Below are positions 31,989 to 41,008 of a DNA stretch of 64,000 bases, in pieces. The stretch covers positions 1,116,001 through 1,180,000 of the forward strand of contig NZ_CP021109.1 of NCBI RefSeq assembly GCF_002119725.1. Direction: 5' to 3'. The position numbers and the translations under genes were made by a program. The stretch is from Bordetella genomosp. 9. Lineage in GTDB: Bacteria; Pseudomonadota; Gammaproteobacteria; Burkholderiales; Burkholderiaceae_B. The first letter of the stretch is position 1; each line of letters begins with the position of its first letter. The notes under the pieces were generated by a model that was not told where the DNA came from, did not search any database, and saw only the letters and a list, made by a program, of their open reading frames with translations.

Positions 31989-32987
31989 CTATCCCTTGCC
32001 GCCGTACTCGACGACGATATTGGCCCGTTGCGCGACGCTGCTCCAGCGTTGCAGTTCGGCGGCGGAAAAGGCCTGGAAATCTTCGGCCTCGCGGAACTTG
32101 GGTTCCAGTCCGGCGGCGATCAGGCGCTGCTGCTGCAGCGTCGTGGACATGCCCTGCACGATGTCGCGCGACAGTTGCGCCACGATGGCCGGGCTGACCT
32201 TGGCCGGCACGTACATGCCGAGCCAGCTGGTGACTTCGAAATCCGGCATGCCCTGCTCCTGCATGGTGGGTACGTCAGGCAGCTGGCGGGCGCGATAGGG
32301 GCTGGTCACCGCCAGGGCTTTCAGCTTGCCGGCGCGCAGCATGGGGAGGGTGGGGGGCATGTTCATGAAACACAGATCGAGGTCGCCCATCGAGGTGCCC
32401 ACCAGCGCTTCGCTGGCGCCCTTGTAAGGCACGTGGTCCAGCTGCAGCCCGGTCTGCATGGCAAACAGCTCGGCGGTCATCTGCGCGGAGCTGCCCACGC
32501 CATTGCTGCCGTACAGAGCTTTCCTGGGCGATTTCCTGAGGTCGGCGATCAGGTCCTGCACAGAACTGGCGGGGTGATCCGGACGCACCACCAGCACATT
32601 GACGAACTCCGCCACCTGCGCCACGGGCAGCAGGGCGCGCGGAATGTCCAGAGGCAATCCGCGCAGCGTCGCGGGCGGCAGCACGTTGTGTCCCAGGCCG
32701 CCCGTGGTCAGGGTATAGCCGTTCGGCTCCGCCGCCGCGGCGGCTGTCATGCCGATGACGCCCCCGGCGCCGGGCTTGTTCTCGATGACGACGCTCTGGC
32801 GGTAGCGCTCGGCCAGCATGTCGCCCACCAGCCGGCCGGCGACGTCGGTGGCGCTGCCCGGCGTCGATGACACGATGATCTTCAATGGCCGGTTGGGATA
32901 CCCGGAAGTGGACTGGGCTCTTGCCGTCGGCGACATGGCAAGGATCGCCGTGCAGCCCATCGTCTTCAGCGCGGTGCGTCGCTTCAT
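31989..32987 (-). CDS. Second periplasmic Bug/TctC-family solute-binding protein
   Basis: The 332-residue Bug protein has a signal peptide (MKRRTALKTMGCTAILAMSPTARA). The receptor fold shows YPNRPLKIIVSSTPGSATD, VVIENKPGAGGVIGMT, YGSNGVGSSAQMTAE and HVPYKGASEALV. It is similar to the Bug protein at 27836 over most of its length, suggesting paralogues for related ligands flanking one pathway. I use the ATG at 32987, six bases after AAGGGG, rather than the ATG two codons earlier or longer in-frame starts. It converges on the aldehyde dehydrogenase, 40 bp away, and is monocistronic. Confidence 0.9.
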   Translation of the reverse strand: MKRRTALKTMGCTAILAMSPTARAQSTSGYPNRPLKIIVSSTPGSATDVAGRLVGDMLAERYRQSVVIENKPGAGGVIGMTAAAAAEPNGYTLTTGGLGHNVLPPATLRGLPLDIPRALLPVAQVAEFVNVLVVRPDHPASSVQDLIADLRKSPRKALYGSNGVGSSAQMTAELFAMQTGLQLDHVPYKGASEALVGTSMGDLDLCFMNMPPTLPMLRAGKLKALAVTSPYRARQLPDVPTMQEQGMPDFEVTSWLGMYVPAKVSPAIVAQLSRDIVQGMSTTLQQQRLIAAGLEPKFREAEDFQAFSAAELQRWSSVAQRANIVVEYGGKG

Positions 32988-33169
32988 CGTCATCCCCTTG
33001 CCGGCCGTGGCCGTGTGGTTTGTATGATTAACGTACGAACAAGATACGCCGTTCCTCCGCAACGCGAACACTGCGGGAAACCCGTACGTCTGCGGCATGC
33101 CGCGCCACACGCCCGGCCGGCGGTGCTCTGCCGCCCCGTCTTAAAATCGCTGCGCCCGCTTATCCCTCG

Positions 33170-34354
33170 ATGACTTCCGAACGCATGTCCGATTCCGCGC
33201 GTGATTTACCGATGAAACGCCCGCTGCCACATCCGCCACTGTCCGCCAAGCGTCGGCGCCTGCTGGGCGCTTCCGCATCGCTGGGGCTGGCCGGCGTGCT
33301 GTTGTCGGGGTGTGCGCCGGCGGTGCGGCGCGGACAGGGGCAGGGCGACAGCGGCGTAGCATCGAGCGCCGAGACGGCATCCCTGCCGGCGATGGGGCAC
33401 GGACGCTTCGCCGCGCCCGTGCCGGCCTTCCGCCCCGGCAGCACGGTGGCCATCGTGGCGCCCGCGTCGGCCGCCCCGAACGCCGCCGACGATGCCGCCA
33501 GCTGGCTGCAATCCAGGAACGTGGCGGCGCGCATCATGCCGGCATCGCGCACCCGCATGCAGGCGCCGCTGGACTATCTGGCCGGCCCCGACGCGGCGCG
33601 GCTGCGGGACCTGCACGATGCGTTCGCGGCGCCGGACGTCGGCGCCGTGTGGTGCCTGCAAGGCGGCTTCGGCTCCTGGCGCTTGCTGGACGCCCTGGAC
33701 TATGGGCTGCTGCGCAGGCACGCCAAGCCGTTCATCGGCTACAGCGATATCACCGCCTTGCATCTGGCGATCCAGCGGCACGCGGGCTTCGTGACCTTTC
33801 ACGGTCCCATGCTGGGCCAGGATTTCCTGGCGGGGCGCGAGCCGCCCACGGAGTCCGCCTTGTGGCGGATGATCGGCGGCCAGGCCGGGTCCGGCAGTCC
33901 CGTGGCGCCGCCTCCGCAGCCCATGCTGACCACCTTGCTGCCGGGACGGGCGTCGGGCCGGCTGATCGGCGGAAACCTGACATTGATCGCCGCATTGATC
34001 GGGTCGCGGCACGAGATCGATACGCGCGGCGCGATCCTGTTCATCGAAGACGTCAACGAGGCGCCGCCACGGGTGGACCGCATGCTGTCCCAGCTGCGCG
34101 AGGCCGGCAAGTTCGTCGGCCTGCGCGGGGTGCTGGCCGGAAGCTTCACCGGTCTGGGCGCATCGGAACCCGACGGCCTCGCACAAGCCGCCATCTACAC
34201 GCTGCTGCAGGACTATTTCAGTGGACTCGGCATACCGGTCATCGCCGGCTGGCCCAGCGGCCATGGCGATCCCAACCTGACGCTGCCGCTGGGCGCCCAC
34301 GTGACGCTGGACGGAGACCGCGGCCTGACGTTGGAGCAGGCGGTGGCGACGTAA
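33170..34354 (+). CDS. ldcA: LD-carboxypeptidase (peptidase S66), lipoprotein
   Basis: The protein cleaves the L,D-bond of murein tetrapeptides during peptidoglycan recycling. The S66 catalytic residues are visible: Ser192 in FIGYSDITALH, an acidic FIEDVNEAPPRVDRML block (Glu293/Glu297) and His365 in GHGDPN. Unusually for a mostly cytoplasmic family, it has a twin-arginine-like N-terminus (KRRRLLGASASLGL) ending in the lipobox LLSGC (Cys48), so it is probably an exported lipoprotein. The start is uncertain among ATGs at 33170, 33185 and 33212; none has a strong ribosome site. Full-length domain, about 300 residues after the leader. Confidence 0.82.
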   Translation: MTSERMSDSARDLPMKRPLPHPPLSAKRRRLLGASASLGLAGVLLSGCAPAVRRGQGQGDSGVASSAETASLPAMGHGRFAAPVPAFRPGSTVAIVAPASAAPNAADDAASWLQSRNVAARIMPASRTRMQAPLDYLAGPDAARLRDLHDAFAAPDVGAVWCLQGGFGSWRLLDALDYGLLRRHAKPFIGYSDITALHLAIQRHAGFVTFHGPMLGQDFLAGREPPTESALWRMIGGQAGSGSPVAPPPQPMLTTLLPGRASGRLIGGNLTLIAALIGSRHEIDTRGAILFIEDVNEAPPRVDRMLSQLREAGKFVGLRGVLAGSFTGLGASEPDGLAQAAIYTLLQDYFSGLGIPVIAGWPSGHGDPNLTLPLGAHVTLDGDRGLTLEQAVAT

Positions 34355-34394
34355 CGCTGCGTTCCGTCCAGCAGCGGGCCAGCGTCAACAGGCC

Positions 34395-35102
34395 CTAGGT
34401 CACCGACCGCGTCAGCCCGCCGTCGACCTTGATGTTCTGGCCCGTGATGTATCCCGCGCCTTCCGACAGCAGGAAAGCGACCGTCGCCGCGATTTCCTCC
34501 ACCTTCCCGTATCGGCCCATGGGTACGGATTGCCGGCGTTCCTCCGTGCCGGGCAGGCTGTCGATCCAGCCCGGCAGAACGTTGTTGATGCGGATGTTCC
34601 TGGCCGCATACGCGTCCGCATAGATCTTGGTGAAGCTGGCCAGTCCTGCGCGGAATACCGCCGATGTGGGGAACATCGCCGCAGGCTCGAACGCCCAGGC
34701 GGTGGTGATGTTGACGATGGCGCCGCCGCCCTGGGCTTCCATGATGGGCGTGACCAGCCGGATGGGACGGATGGCGCTGAGCAGGTAGACGTCCATGCCG
34801 CGATGCCAGTCTTCGTCGGAGATTTCCACGATGGGGGCCCGGGGGCCATGGCCGGCGGAATTCACCAGCGCATCGATCCTGCCCCACTTGTCCATTGCCA
34901 GGTCGACCAGGCGCTTCAGGTCGTCATTCGACTGATTCGTTCCCGTGACGCCCACGCCGCCGAGCTCCTTGGCGAGGGCTTCTCCCTTGCCGGACGACGA
35001 CAGTATGCCGACGTGGTAGCCGTCCGCGGCAAGCCTGCGCGCCGTGGCCGCGCCTTGTCCGGAACCGCCCGCGATGATCAGCGCAACTTTCGTGTTTTGC
35101 AT
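34395..35102 (-). CDS. SDR-family oxidoreductase lacking the catalytic tyrosine
   Basis: The 235-residue short-chain dehydrogenase fold has the nucleotide motif IIAGGSGQGAATAR, the NSAGHG strand and a C-terminal LSEGAGYITGQNIKVDGG typical of FabG-like proteins. The YxxxK active site is absent. The aligned segment reads AMFPTSAVFRAGLASFTK, so neither the Tyr nor the Lys is in place, though Thr/Ser residues before it remain. It may be a non-catalytic or divergent SDR subgroup. I use ATG 35102; 35114 is equally in frame. The broken ArsR-type regulator gene lies upstream on the same strand and presumably controlled it. Confidence 0.8.
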   Translation of the reverse strand: MQNTKVALIIAGGSGQGAATARRLAADGYHVGILSSSGKGEALAKELGGVGVTGTNQSNDDLKRLVDLAMDKWGRIDALVNSAGHGPRAPIVEISDEDWHRGMDVYLLSAIRPIRLVTPIMEAQGGGAIVNITTAWAFEPAAMFPTSAVFRAGLASFTKIYADAYAARNIRINNVLPGWIDSLPGTEERRQSVPMGRYGKVEEIAATVAFLLSEGAGYITGQNIKVDGGLTRSVT

Positions 35103-35177
35103 GTTGATTTCCATGGGGTTGGCAAGAGGCATCGATATTAGCGCTGGCGACCGCTGCGGACACCGCACTGCGACAGC

Positions 35178-35907
35178 TCAGGTTTTCTGGCCGATTCCGA
35201 ACACATCCCGGAACCGCAACCGGCCCAACGGCGTGACCGCGACGGCGCGTGTGCCCTTGACGCGGCGCACCCACCCCTGTTCCAGACAATGCGCGCACAG
35301 TGCCGGCGGTCAGCGCGCCGGCAATATGAAAGCGCCGTTCGCTCCAGTCCAGGCAGGGCCGGCAGAAGATGCGCCCGCGCCCGGACGTCGAGGCTCCACG
35401 GCAGCCTCCATCCAGCCGGATGCCAAGTTCGCTCAGGAACGTTTCGCCTTGTCTGGTGAGGGCGCCGCCCTCGCCGGAAAGATCGATGTGGCCGCGCGCG
35501 GTCATGTTGTCGGCGATGGCGACGGCCAGTTCGCCTGCCAGGTGGTCGTAGCACGTCCTGGCGTACCGCAGCGCCTGGTCCTTCGGCCCGGTGGCGAGCG
35601 CGGGCGCGGCATCCGTCCGCACGCCGTGGCGTTCGGCGGCGAGCGTCATCAGGCTTTCCAGCGTGCGGGCCACGGACGGCGAGGCCAGGCGGTAATAACG
35701 GTGACGGCCCTGCCGCTGGACCGTCAGCAGGCCGGCGACGGTCAGCCGGGAAAGATGGCCGCTGGCCGTCTGCGGCGTAATGCCGGCGAGCCGCGATAGC
35801 TCGGTGGCCGTCAGCGCGCGGCCGTCCATGAGGCCGGCGAGCATGCTGGCGCGCGCGATGTCGCCCACAAGGGCCGCGGTTTCGGCAAGGGATGCAATGG
35901 TTGCCAT
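35178..35907 (-). pseudogene. ArsR-family regulator with a single-base frameshift
   Basis: The N-terminal 190 codons encode an ArsR-type winged helix (residues 15-85, ITPQTASGHLSRLTVAGLL). A C-terminal region with DLSGEGGALTRQGE and CRPCLDWSERRFHIAGAL follows. At about 35303-35304 the frame is lost. Removing one C from the + strand there restores the expected continuation (LCAHCLEQGWVRRVKGTRAVAVTPLGRLRF...), ending at a TGA at 35178-35180. Without correction the frame runs on into the SDR gene. It is either a true one-base insertion or a base-calling error. The start ATG at 35907 has GGAGG upstream. Confidence 0.8.
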
Positions 35908-36011
35908 GGCGCCTCCGTCGATGCGGACACCATGCCAAGGTACCGGTTTTGTCCCGCGGACGCTACGGCGCCAGCCGAAGCGTCCGGACGGCGCCGCGCA
36001 ATGCCGGCGGT

Positions 36012-37640
36012 TCAGCGCGCGGTATGGCCTGCCGTCATGTCGAATCGCGCGGCCCGCAGCAGCGCGGGGTCGGTTTTCATCAACGCGAGGCTGCTGGCCG
36101 CCGCCAGCGTGTCGCGCCAGATCGCCATATCGAGCGATCCGGGCGATCGATTGTCCGGCTCGCCCGGTCCGAGCCGATCGAGCAAATCGAAGGTGCGGGA
36201 GACCTGCGAGGGCATGATGGCGTCTTGCTGCAGGTCGCCCATCACGTATTTCATGATGCGGGTGGAGCGGTTCGCAGATTGCTCGATCGAAGCCTCCACC
36301 AATGCGCCGTCGCGATACCCGATGCGCGCCACGCTGCTGGCCGTATCGTCCAGCTGGTAGAAGTAGTAGTTCTGCGACTCCGGCTTGTCGGTGAGGTTCA
36401 GCGGGGTGTCCGGGTAGAGCGACTGATGATAGCTGGCGGTCAGATGCGCCTGCTGGGATTGCTCGATGGACCGATTGCGCGCATCCGCGCCTTCCACCCG
36501 CGTCTGCTGCGAGAACTGGTAGGCGAACGTGTCGAGTTCGTCCGGCTGCAGCGGATTGATCGACGGCGCGTCGCTCGCCCGCACCGACGCGCTGAAGTCC
36601 GCCAGGCCGGTGAGCATGCCGCGGTCGGTATCGTCCAGGCCGATGGGCTTGCCGGCCGCCGCCACCGGCGCGCCGGTCTGGGGCGGGTAGTGGCTGTTCA
36701 GCGTCGTGAAGGCGTCTTCGAACATCTGCACCAACGACGCGTTGCCGCGGCCCCGGATGCCGGCCTGCTCGATCTGGCTTACATACGTGTCCAGGGCGCG
36801 GGCCTGCTGTTCGGCGCTGCCGATGAGGCCGGCGTTCGACATGTCCACATTCACGCTTACCGTGCCGATCGCACCGGTGAACGCGACGCTGCGCTCCTGG
36901 CTGTCCGCATGAAAAGCCAGCGTCTGCGCGCTGCCGTCGGCCAGCGTGAAGCTGGCATTCAGGTCAACCGAGGACAGGACGCTTGAATCGAAGCGGGTCA
37001 GGCCCTCGAGCGCCAGCGTCGGCGGCTCGCCCGCAAGTCCGTCGATGGCGGCCTGGAAGGCGGCGCCCAGCCCGGCCAGCGCGTTGCGCTCCGCGTCGCT
37101 CAGGGTGCCGTTGGAGACCTGGATCTGTACGGCGAGCCCGCCGGCCTGGCTGCCGAGCGTCAGCGTCACGGAGGCGCCGCCGCGGGTCTGGATCTGCAAC
37201 GTAACCTGGTTGTCCGCCTGGTTGTGCAGTTGACTGCGACGCACCTGGTCCAGTGCGGTGGCGTTGGCCGGGTCGGCCGACGCGCTGCGCAGGACGGATT
37301 GCGCATAATTGCCGCCGTCGGTGGCAAGGTGGCCCATCAGCGCGGCGCCCAGTCCGGCGAATCGGCCGCCCAGCGTGCCGGCGGCATAGTTGCGCGACAT
37401 GATCGACGTAATGGTGTCGGCGGCCTCGCTTTCCCAGCTGGCCACGGCCGGGTTCAGCGACCCGGCGGGCGTGTAGGTCTGGGCGGCCAGCGCGGCCTGC
37501 AGGTCCGTCAGCGTGACGCTGGCCGACGGCGCCAGCGCGACGGAAGCCTGCGTGGCTTCATTGCTGGCGGCGCTGGTATTGCCGGTTGCCGCGGGCTGGA
37601 TGGCCAGGGCGGAACCGGCGATGGGAAGCATGGCTTGCAT
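36012..37640 (-). CDS. Large Ala/Ser/Gln-rich protein of unknown function
   Basis: The 542-residue protein has no recognised domain, no clear signal peptide and no cysteine. Residues 1-60 are low-complexity Ala/Ser/Thr. Two beta-rich segments follow: about 140-180 (NQVTLQIQTRGGASVTLTLGS) and 220-290 (FTLADGSAQTLAFHADSQE). A C-terminal part has YFYQLDDTASSVARIGYRDG. The composition recalls secreted or surface-associated proteins of unknown role. It is transcribed alone; a GST gene lies 72 bp beyond its start on the same strand. The coding frame is well supported by length and codon-position GC. Confidence 0.7.
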   Translation of the reverse strand: MQAMLPIAGSALAIQPAATGNTSAASNEATQASVALAPSASVTLTDLQAALAAQTYTPAGSLNPAVASWESEAADTITSIMSRNYAAGTLGGRFAGLGAALMGHLATDGGNYAQSVLRSASADPANATALDQVRRSQLHNQADNQVTLQIQTRGGASVTLTLGSQAGGLAVQIQVSNGTLSDAERNALAGLGAAFQAAIDGLAGEPPTLALEGLTRFDSSVLSSVDLNASFTLADGSAQTLAFHADSQERSVAFTGAIGTVSVNVDMSNAGLIGSAEQQARALDTYVSQIEQAGIRGRGNASLVQMFEDAFTTLNSHYPPQTGAPVAAAGKPIGLDDTDRGMLTGLADFSASVRASDAPSINPLQPDELDTFAYQFSQQTRVEGADARNRSIEQSQQAHLTASYHQSLYPDTPLNLTDKPESQNYYFYQLDDTASSVARIGYRDGALVEASIEQSANRSTRIMKYVMGDLQQDAIMPSQVSRTFDLLDRLGPGEPDNRSPGSLDMAIWRDTLAAASSLALMKTDPALLRAARFDMTAGHTAR

Positions 37641-37712
37641 GGGCGGCGTTCCAGGCGACGGAGGCGGGAAAAAACCCGTAACGTCCCTGATAACGGCGCC
37701 GCCGCCACGTTC

Positions 37713-38429
37713 TTAAGCGGTTTTTCCGCCTGCCGAAGCGCTGCTTGCCGTCTGGCCGAACAGAATCTTCTTTCCTTCCTCGGTCACCGCCGGGCGATTG
37801 GTCCAGGGTGCGCCTTTCTCATAGGCGCGGATGGTGGCCGGGCGCGCGCGGACGCGATCGAACCACTGGCGCAGGTTGGGGAAGTCGTCCAGATTCTGCT
37901 GTTGCTGTTTCCATGGGACGATCCAGGGGTACGACGCCATGTCCGCAATGGTGTATTCATCGCCAGCGATGTAGGTCCGTCCTTCCAGGCGGCGATTCAG
38001 CACGCCATACAGGCGGTTCGTTTCGCGGACGTAGCGGTCGATGGCGTAGGGCAGTTTCTCCGGCGCATAAATGCCGAAATGATGGTTCTGGCCGGCCATC
38101 GGCCCAAGCCCGCCCATCTGCCAGAACAGCCATTCCATGACGGTCTTGCGGCCCCGCACGTCCGCCGGCAGGAACTTGCCGGTTTTTTCGGCCAGGTATT
38201 GCAGGATGGCGCCGGATTCGAAGACCGTGATCGGTTCGCCCCCGTCTGCCGGGCGGGTATCGATAATCGCGGGCATCCGGTTGTTGGGCGAGAAGGCGAG
38301 AAATTCAGGCTTGAACTGGTCGCCTGCGCTGATATCCACGGGGTGGATGTTGTAATCCAGTCCGGCCTCTTCAAGAAACATCGTGATTTTGTGGCCGTTC
38401 GGCGTGGGCCAGTAATAGAGCTCGATCAT
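37713..38429 (-). CDS. Glutathione S-transferase family, YfcG/YghU-like disulfide reductase
   Basis: The 238-residue protein has an N-terminal thioredoxin-like domain (MIELYYWPTPNGHKITMFLEEAG). The conserved FSPNNRMPAI cis-Pro loop and VFESGAILQYLAEK glutathione contact follow, then the helical C-terminal domain (TIADMASYPWIVPW). The WPTPNG start and NNRMPAI motif are typical of the nu-class enzymes YfcG and YghU, which act as disulfide-bond reductases with two bound glutathiones. AGAGGAAACG precedes the ATG. It lies downstream of a cystine-type ABC transporter operon (17 bp from the ATPase stop region), suggesting a shared sulfur/thiol theme. Confidence 0.87.
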   Translation of the reverse strand: MIELYYWPTPNGHKITMFLEEAGLDYNIHPVDISAGDQFKPEFLAFSPNNRMPAIIDTRPADGGEPITVFESGAILQYLAEKTGKFLPADVRGRKTVMEWLFWQMGGLGPMAGQNHHFGIYAPEKLPYAIDRYVRETNRLYGVLNRRLEGRTYIAGDEYTIADMASYPWIVPWKQQQQNLDDFPNLRQWFDRVRARPATIRAYEKGAPWTNRPAVTEEGKKILFGQTASSASAGGKTA

Positions 38430-38477
38430 CGTTTCCTCTTTTCGAATGCGGGAAGGGGCGATGCCGGACGGCGGCCC

Positions 38478-39260
38478 CTAACCGGCCGGCGCCGCGGCTG
38501 CCCAGGTCGTCGGCAGACCTTCCGTCAGCGTGGCGACGAAGCGCGCGGTGCGCGGGTCCGCCGGACGGGTGAAGATGGTCTGGGCCGAGCCCGATTCCAC
38601 CACGGCGCCATTTTCCAGGAAGATCACCTGCTGCGCGATATTCGCGGCCAGACGCAGATCGTGCGTGGCCATGAGCATGGTCATGCCTTCGCTGGCGAGC
38701 TGGCGCAGCACATCGACCACTTCGGCGGCCAGGCCCGGGTCCAGCGCGGACGTCGGTTCGTCGCACAGCAGGACGCGCGGCGACGGGGCCAATGCGCGCG
38801 CGATGGCCACACGCTGCTGCTGCCCGCCGGAAAGCGTGGCGGGCCAGGCGTCGGCCTTGTCCTGCATGCCGACCTTGGCCAGGAGTTCGTGCGCGCGTGC
38901 GGCGGCGCGGGCCTTGGGCCAGCGCTGCACGGTCACCAGGCCTTCCATGACGTTCTCCAGCACATTGCGGTGCGGGAACAGTTGGAAGTTCTGGAAGACC
39001 ATGCCGGTCTGGCGCCGCACCGGCTGAATGGCATCGGGCGTCGTGCGGACGCCGGGCTGGAAGGCGACGCGGGCCTCGCCCAGTTCCAGTTCGCCGGACT
39101 CCGGAATTTCCAGCAGGTTCACGCAACGCAGCAGCGTGCTCTTGCCGCTGCCCGAGGGCCCGATGAGCGCGGTGACGCTGCCCTCGGGCACGTCGATGCT
39201 CACGTCCTTCAGGACATGCAGCGCGCCGAAGCGCTTCTGGATGTGCGACAAGCGGATCAT
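38478..39260 (-). CDS. tcyN: Polar amino acid (cystine-type) ABC transporter ATP-binding protein
   Basis: The 260-residue ABC ATPase has all motifs: Walker A GPSGSGKST, Q-loop VFQNFQLFP, signature LSGGQQQRVAIARALA, Walker B VLLCDEPTSALDP and His-loop MATHD. It is of the polar-amino-acid uptake class. The start overlaps the permease stop by four bases, so the two are coupled. Similarity of the binding protein to FliY/TcyJ suggests cystine, but glutamate/glutamine-type paralogues cannot be excluded. Confidence 0.85.
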   Translation of the reverse strand: MIRLSHIQKRFGALHVLKDVSIDVPEGSVTALIGPSGSGKSTLLRCVNLLEIPESGELELGEARVAFQPGVRTTPDAIQPVRRQTGMVFQNFQLFPHRNVLENVMEGLVTVQRWPKARAAARAHELLAKVGMQDKADAWPATLSGGQQQRVAIARALAPSPRVLLCDEPTSALDPGLAAEVVDVLRQLASEGMTMLMATHDLRLAANIAQQVIFLENGAVVESGSAQTIFTRPADPRTARFVATLTEGLPTTWAAAAPAG

Positions 39261-39943
39261 TGCGTCCTGCCGGCGAAGACGGCGTGTTTGCCGAAGCGCT
39301 TTTCCAGGCGTACCTGCGCCGAAGACAGCACAGTGCTGAATACGAGGTAGATCAGGGCCGCTTCCGTGTAAAGGATCAGCGGCTCATACGTGACGGCGGC
39401 GATCCGCTGGGCGGCCTGGAAGATTTCCGGTACGGTCAGCACCGCCGCCAGGGATGTGTCCTTGACCAGCGCGATGAAGGAGTTGGACAAGGGAGGCACC
39501 GAAACGCGCGCGGCCTGCGGCAGGATCGTGCGCCGTATCGCCTGCCAGCGCGTCATGCTAAGCGAATAAGCCGCTTCCCATTGGCCTTTGGGGATGGATT
39601 CGATGGCGCCGCGGATGACTTCGGAGTTGTAGGCCCCGACGTTCAACGTAAAGCCGATGAGCGCGGCGGGCAGCGGGTCCAGCACGATGCCGATATTGGG
39701 CAGGCCGTAGAAGATAACGAACAGCTGCACCAGCAAGGGCGTGCCGCGGATCAGCCACACGTAAAACCGTACGACCGCGACCGCGGGCGCTGGACCGAAC
39801 AGCCGGATCAGCGCCACCACGAAGGCCAGGAGCAAGCCGGCGGTGAAGGAAATCAGCGTCAGCGGAACGGTGAACTGCAGTCCGGCCTGCAACAGCGGCC
39901 AGAACGAGTCCGTCATCAGCTTCAACCAGGCCGGCACGTCCAT
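39257..39943 (-). CDS. tcyL: Polar amino acid (cystine-type) ABC transporter permease
   Basis: The 228-residue HisM/GlnP-type permease has about five transmembrane helices. The EAA-loop region is EAAYSLSMTRWQAIRRTILPQAARVSVPPLSNSFI. The N-terminal part includes FTVPLTLISFTAGLLLAFVVALIRLFG. It lies between the binding-protein gene (3 bp gap) and the ATPase gene (4 bp overlap), forming a standard importer operon transcribed leftwards. Confidence 0.87.
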   Translation of the reverse strand: MDVPAWLKLMTDSFWPLLQAGLQFTVPLTLISFTAGLLLAFVVALIRLFGPAPAVAVVRFYVWLIRGTPLLVQLFVIFYGLPNIGIVLDPLPAALIGFTLNVGAYNSEVIRGAIESIPKGQWEAAYSLSMTRWQAIRRTILPQAARVSVPPLSNSFIALVKDTSLAAVLTVPEIFQAAQRIAAVTYEPLILYTEAALIYLVFSTVLSSAQVRLEKRFGKHAVFAGRTQ

Positions 39944-39946
39944 CCC

Positions 39947-40726
39947 TTAGCGCGCCGAGAGATCCGTGCCGAAGTACTTTTCGGAAATCTTTTTGTACGT
40001 GCCGTCGGCCTTGATGTCGGCCAGGGCCTTGTTGATCGCGGCCACCAGGTCCGGATTGCCCTTGCGCACCAGGACACCGGACTCGCTGAACTCCGCCGTC
40101 TTGTCGCTGGCGACAGCCCGCACCTTGGCGTCCGGCTTGTGCTTTTTGAAGTCCAGGAAAGACAGGTTGTCGTTGATGGTCGCATCGACGCGGCCGGACA
40201 GCAGCAGGTCGATGGACTCGTTGAAGCCTTGCACCGGCACGACTTGCGCCCCGTACTTCTGGGCCAGTTTGCCGAAGTTGCTCGTCAAGGTGTTCGCGGA
40301 GCGCTTGCCCTTCAGGTCATCGAACGACTTGATCGTGCGGTTGTCGTCGCGGACGATGAGAACCGCCTGGGAAGAGATATAGGGATCCGAGAAGTCGTAC
40401 TTGGCCTTGCGCGCGTCCGTGATGCCAACCTGGTTTATCACCGCGTCATAGCGGCCGGCATCCAGGCCGGCGATCAGGCCGTCCCACTTGCCTTCCACGA
40501 AATCGGCTTTGACGCCCAGGCGCTGCGCGATGGCGCGGCCGATTTCGACGTCGAACCCGGTCAAACCTTTCGCGTCGTGATAGGTGAAAGGCGCATACGT
40601 TCCTTCAGTGCCGATGCGTATCACGCCGGCTTTCTTGATTTGCGCCAGGTCGTCCTGCGCATACGCCATGGCGCTTGCCGCGATTCCCAGCAAGCCCACC
40701 GCCAGCATCGAAAAAAACCGCTTCAT
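39947..40726 (-). CDS. tcyJ: Periplasmic amino acid (cystine-type) binding protein
   Basis: The 259-residue family-3 solute-binding protein has a signal peptide (MKRFFSMLAVGLLGIAASAMAYA). Motifs IRIGTEGTYAPFTYHD, TGFDVEIGRAIAQRLGV, WDGLIAGLDAGRYDAVINQVGIT and YDFSDPYISSQ resemble the cystine receptor FliY/TcyJ. I place the start at ATG 40726, preceded by GGAGA. The 34 residues before it are not signal-like. It is the first gene of the importer operon, with a 282-bp divergent region to yceI that carries an inverted repeat. Confidence 0.87.
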   Translation of the reverse strand: MKRFFSMLAVGLLGIAASAMAYAQDDLAQIKKAGVIRIGTEGTYAPFTYHDAKGLTGFDVEIGRAIAQRLGVKADFVEGKWDGLIAGLDAGRYDAVINQVGITDARKAKYDFSDPYISSQAVLIVRDDNRTIKSFDDLKGKRSANTLTSNFGKLAQKYGAQVVPVQGFNESIDLLLSGRVDATINDNLSFLDFKKHKPDAKVRAVASDKTAEFSESGVLVRKGNPDLVAAINKALADIKADGTYKKISEKYFGTDLSAR

Positions 40727-40810
40727 TTCGGTCTCCAACAGGCGAAGAAAGGGGGACGGTAAGATTCGTCCGAATCCGCACTCTAGCAGGCCGTCTATTT
40801 TTCCACAAAG

Positions 40811-40847
40811 CATATAGGGACGTATCAATATGCGTATTGGTTATATG
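40811..40847. promoter_or_regulatory. Imperfect inverted repeat upstream of the cystine-type importer
   Basis: CATATA (40811-40816) and TATATG (40842-40847) are complementary and enclose a second weaker pair, ATCAAT/ATTGGT, in an AT-rich block. The position, about 85-120 bp before the binding-protein start and in the divergent region with yceI, suggests a regulator site. The protein is unknown. Confidence 0.3.
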
Positions 40848-41008
40848 ACTACCGCCTTTCATGCGATGCCCGATCCGGCGGGATCGCGCTAAGCTGCCTG
40901 TCAGTTTGAATTGGCGGATGGGCAAGCCCCACTGCCGCAGCTGCGGCCGCATCGGCCGGCCGCCATCTGGTTTCCCTGCCGCAATCTCATCCAAGTAAGA
41001 GGACTCTC

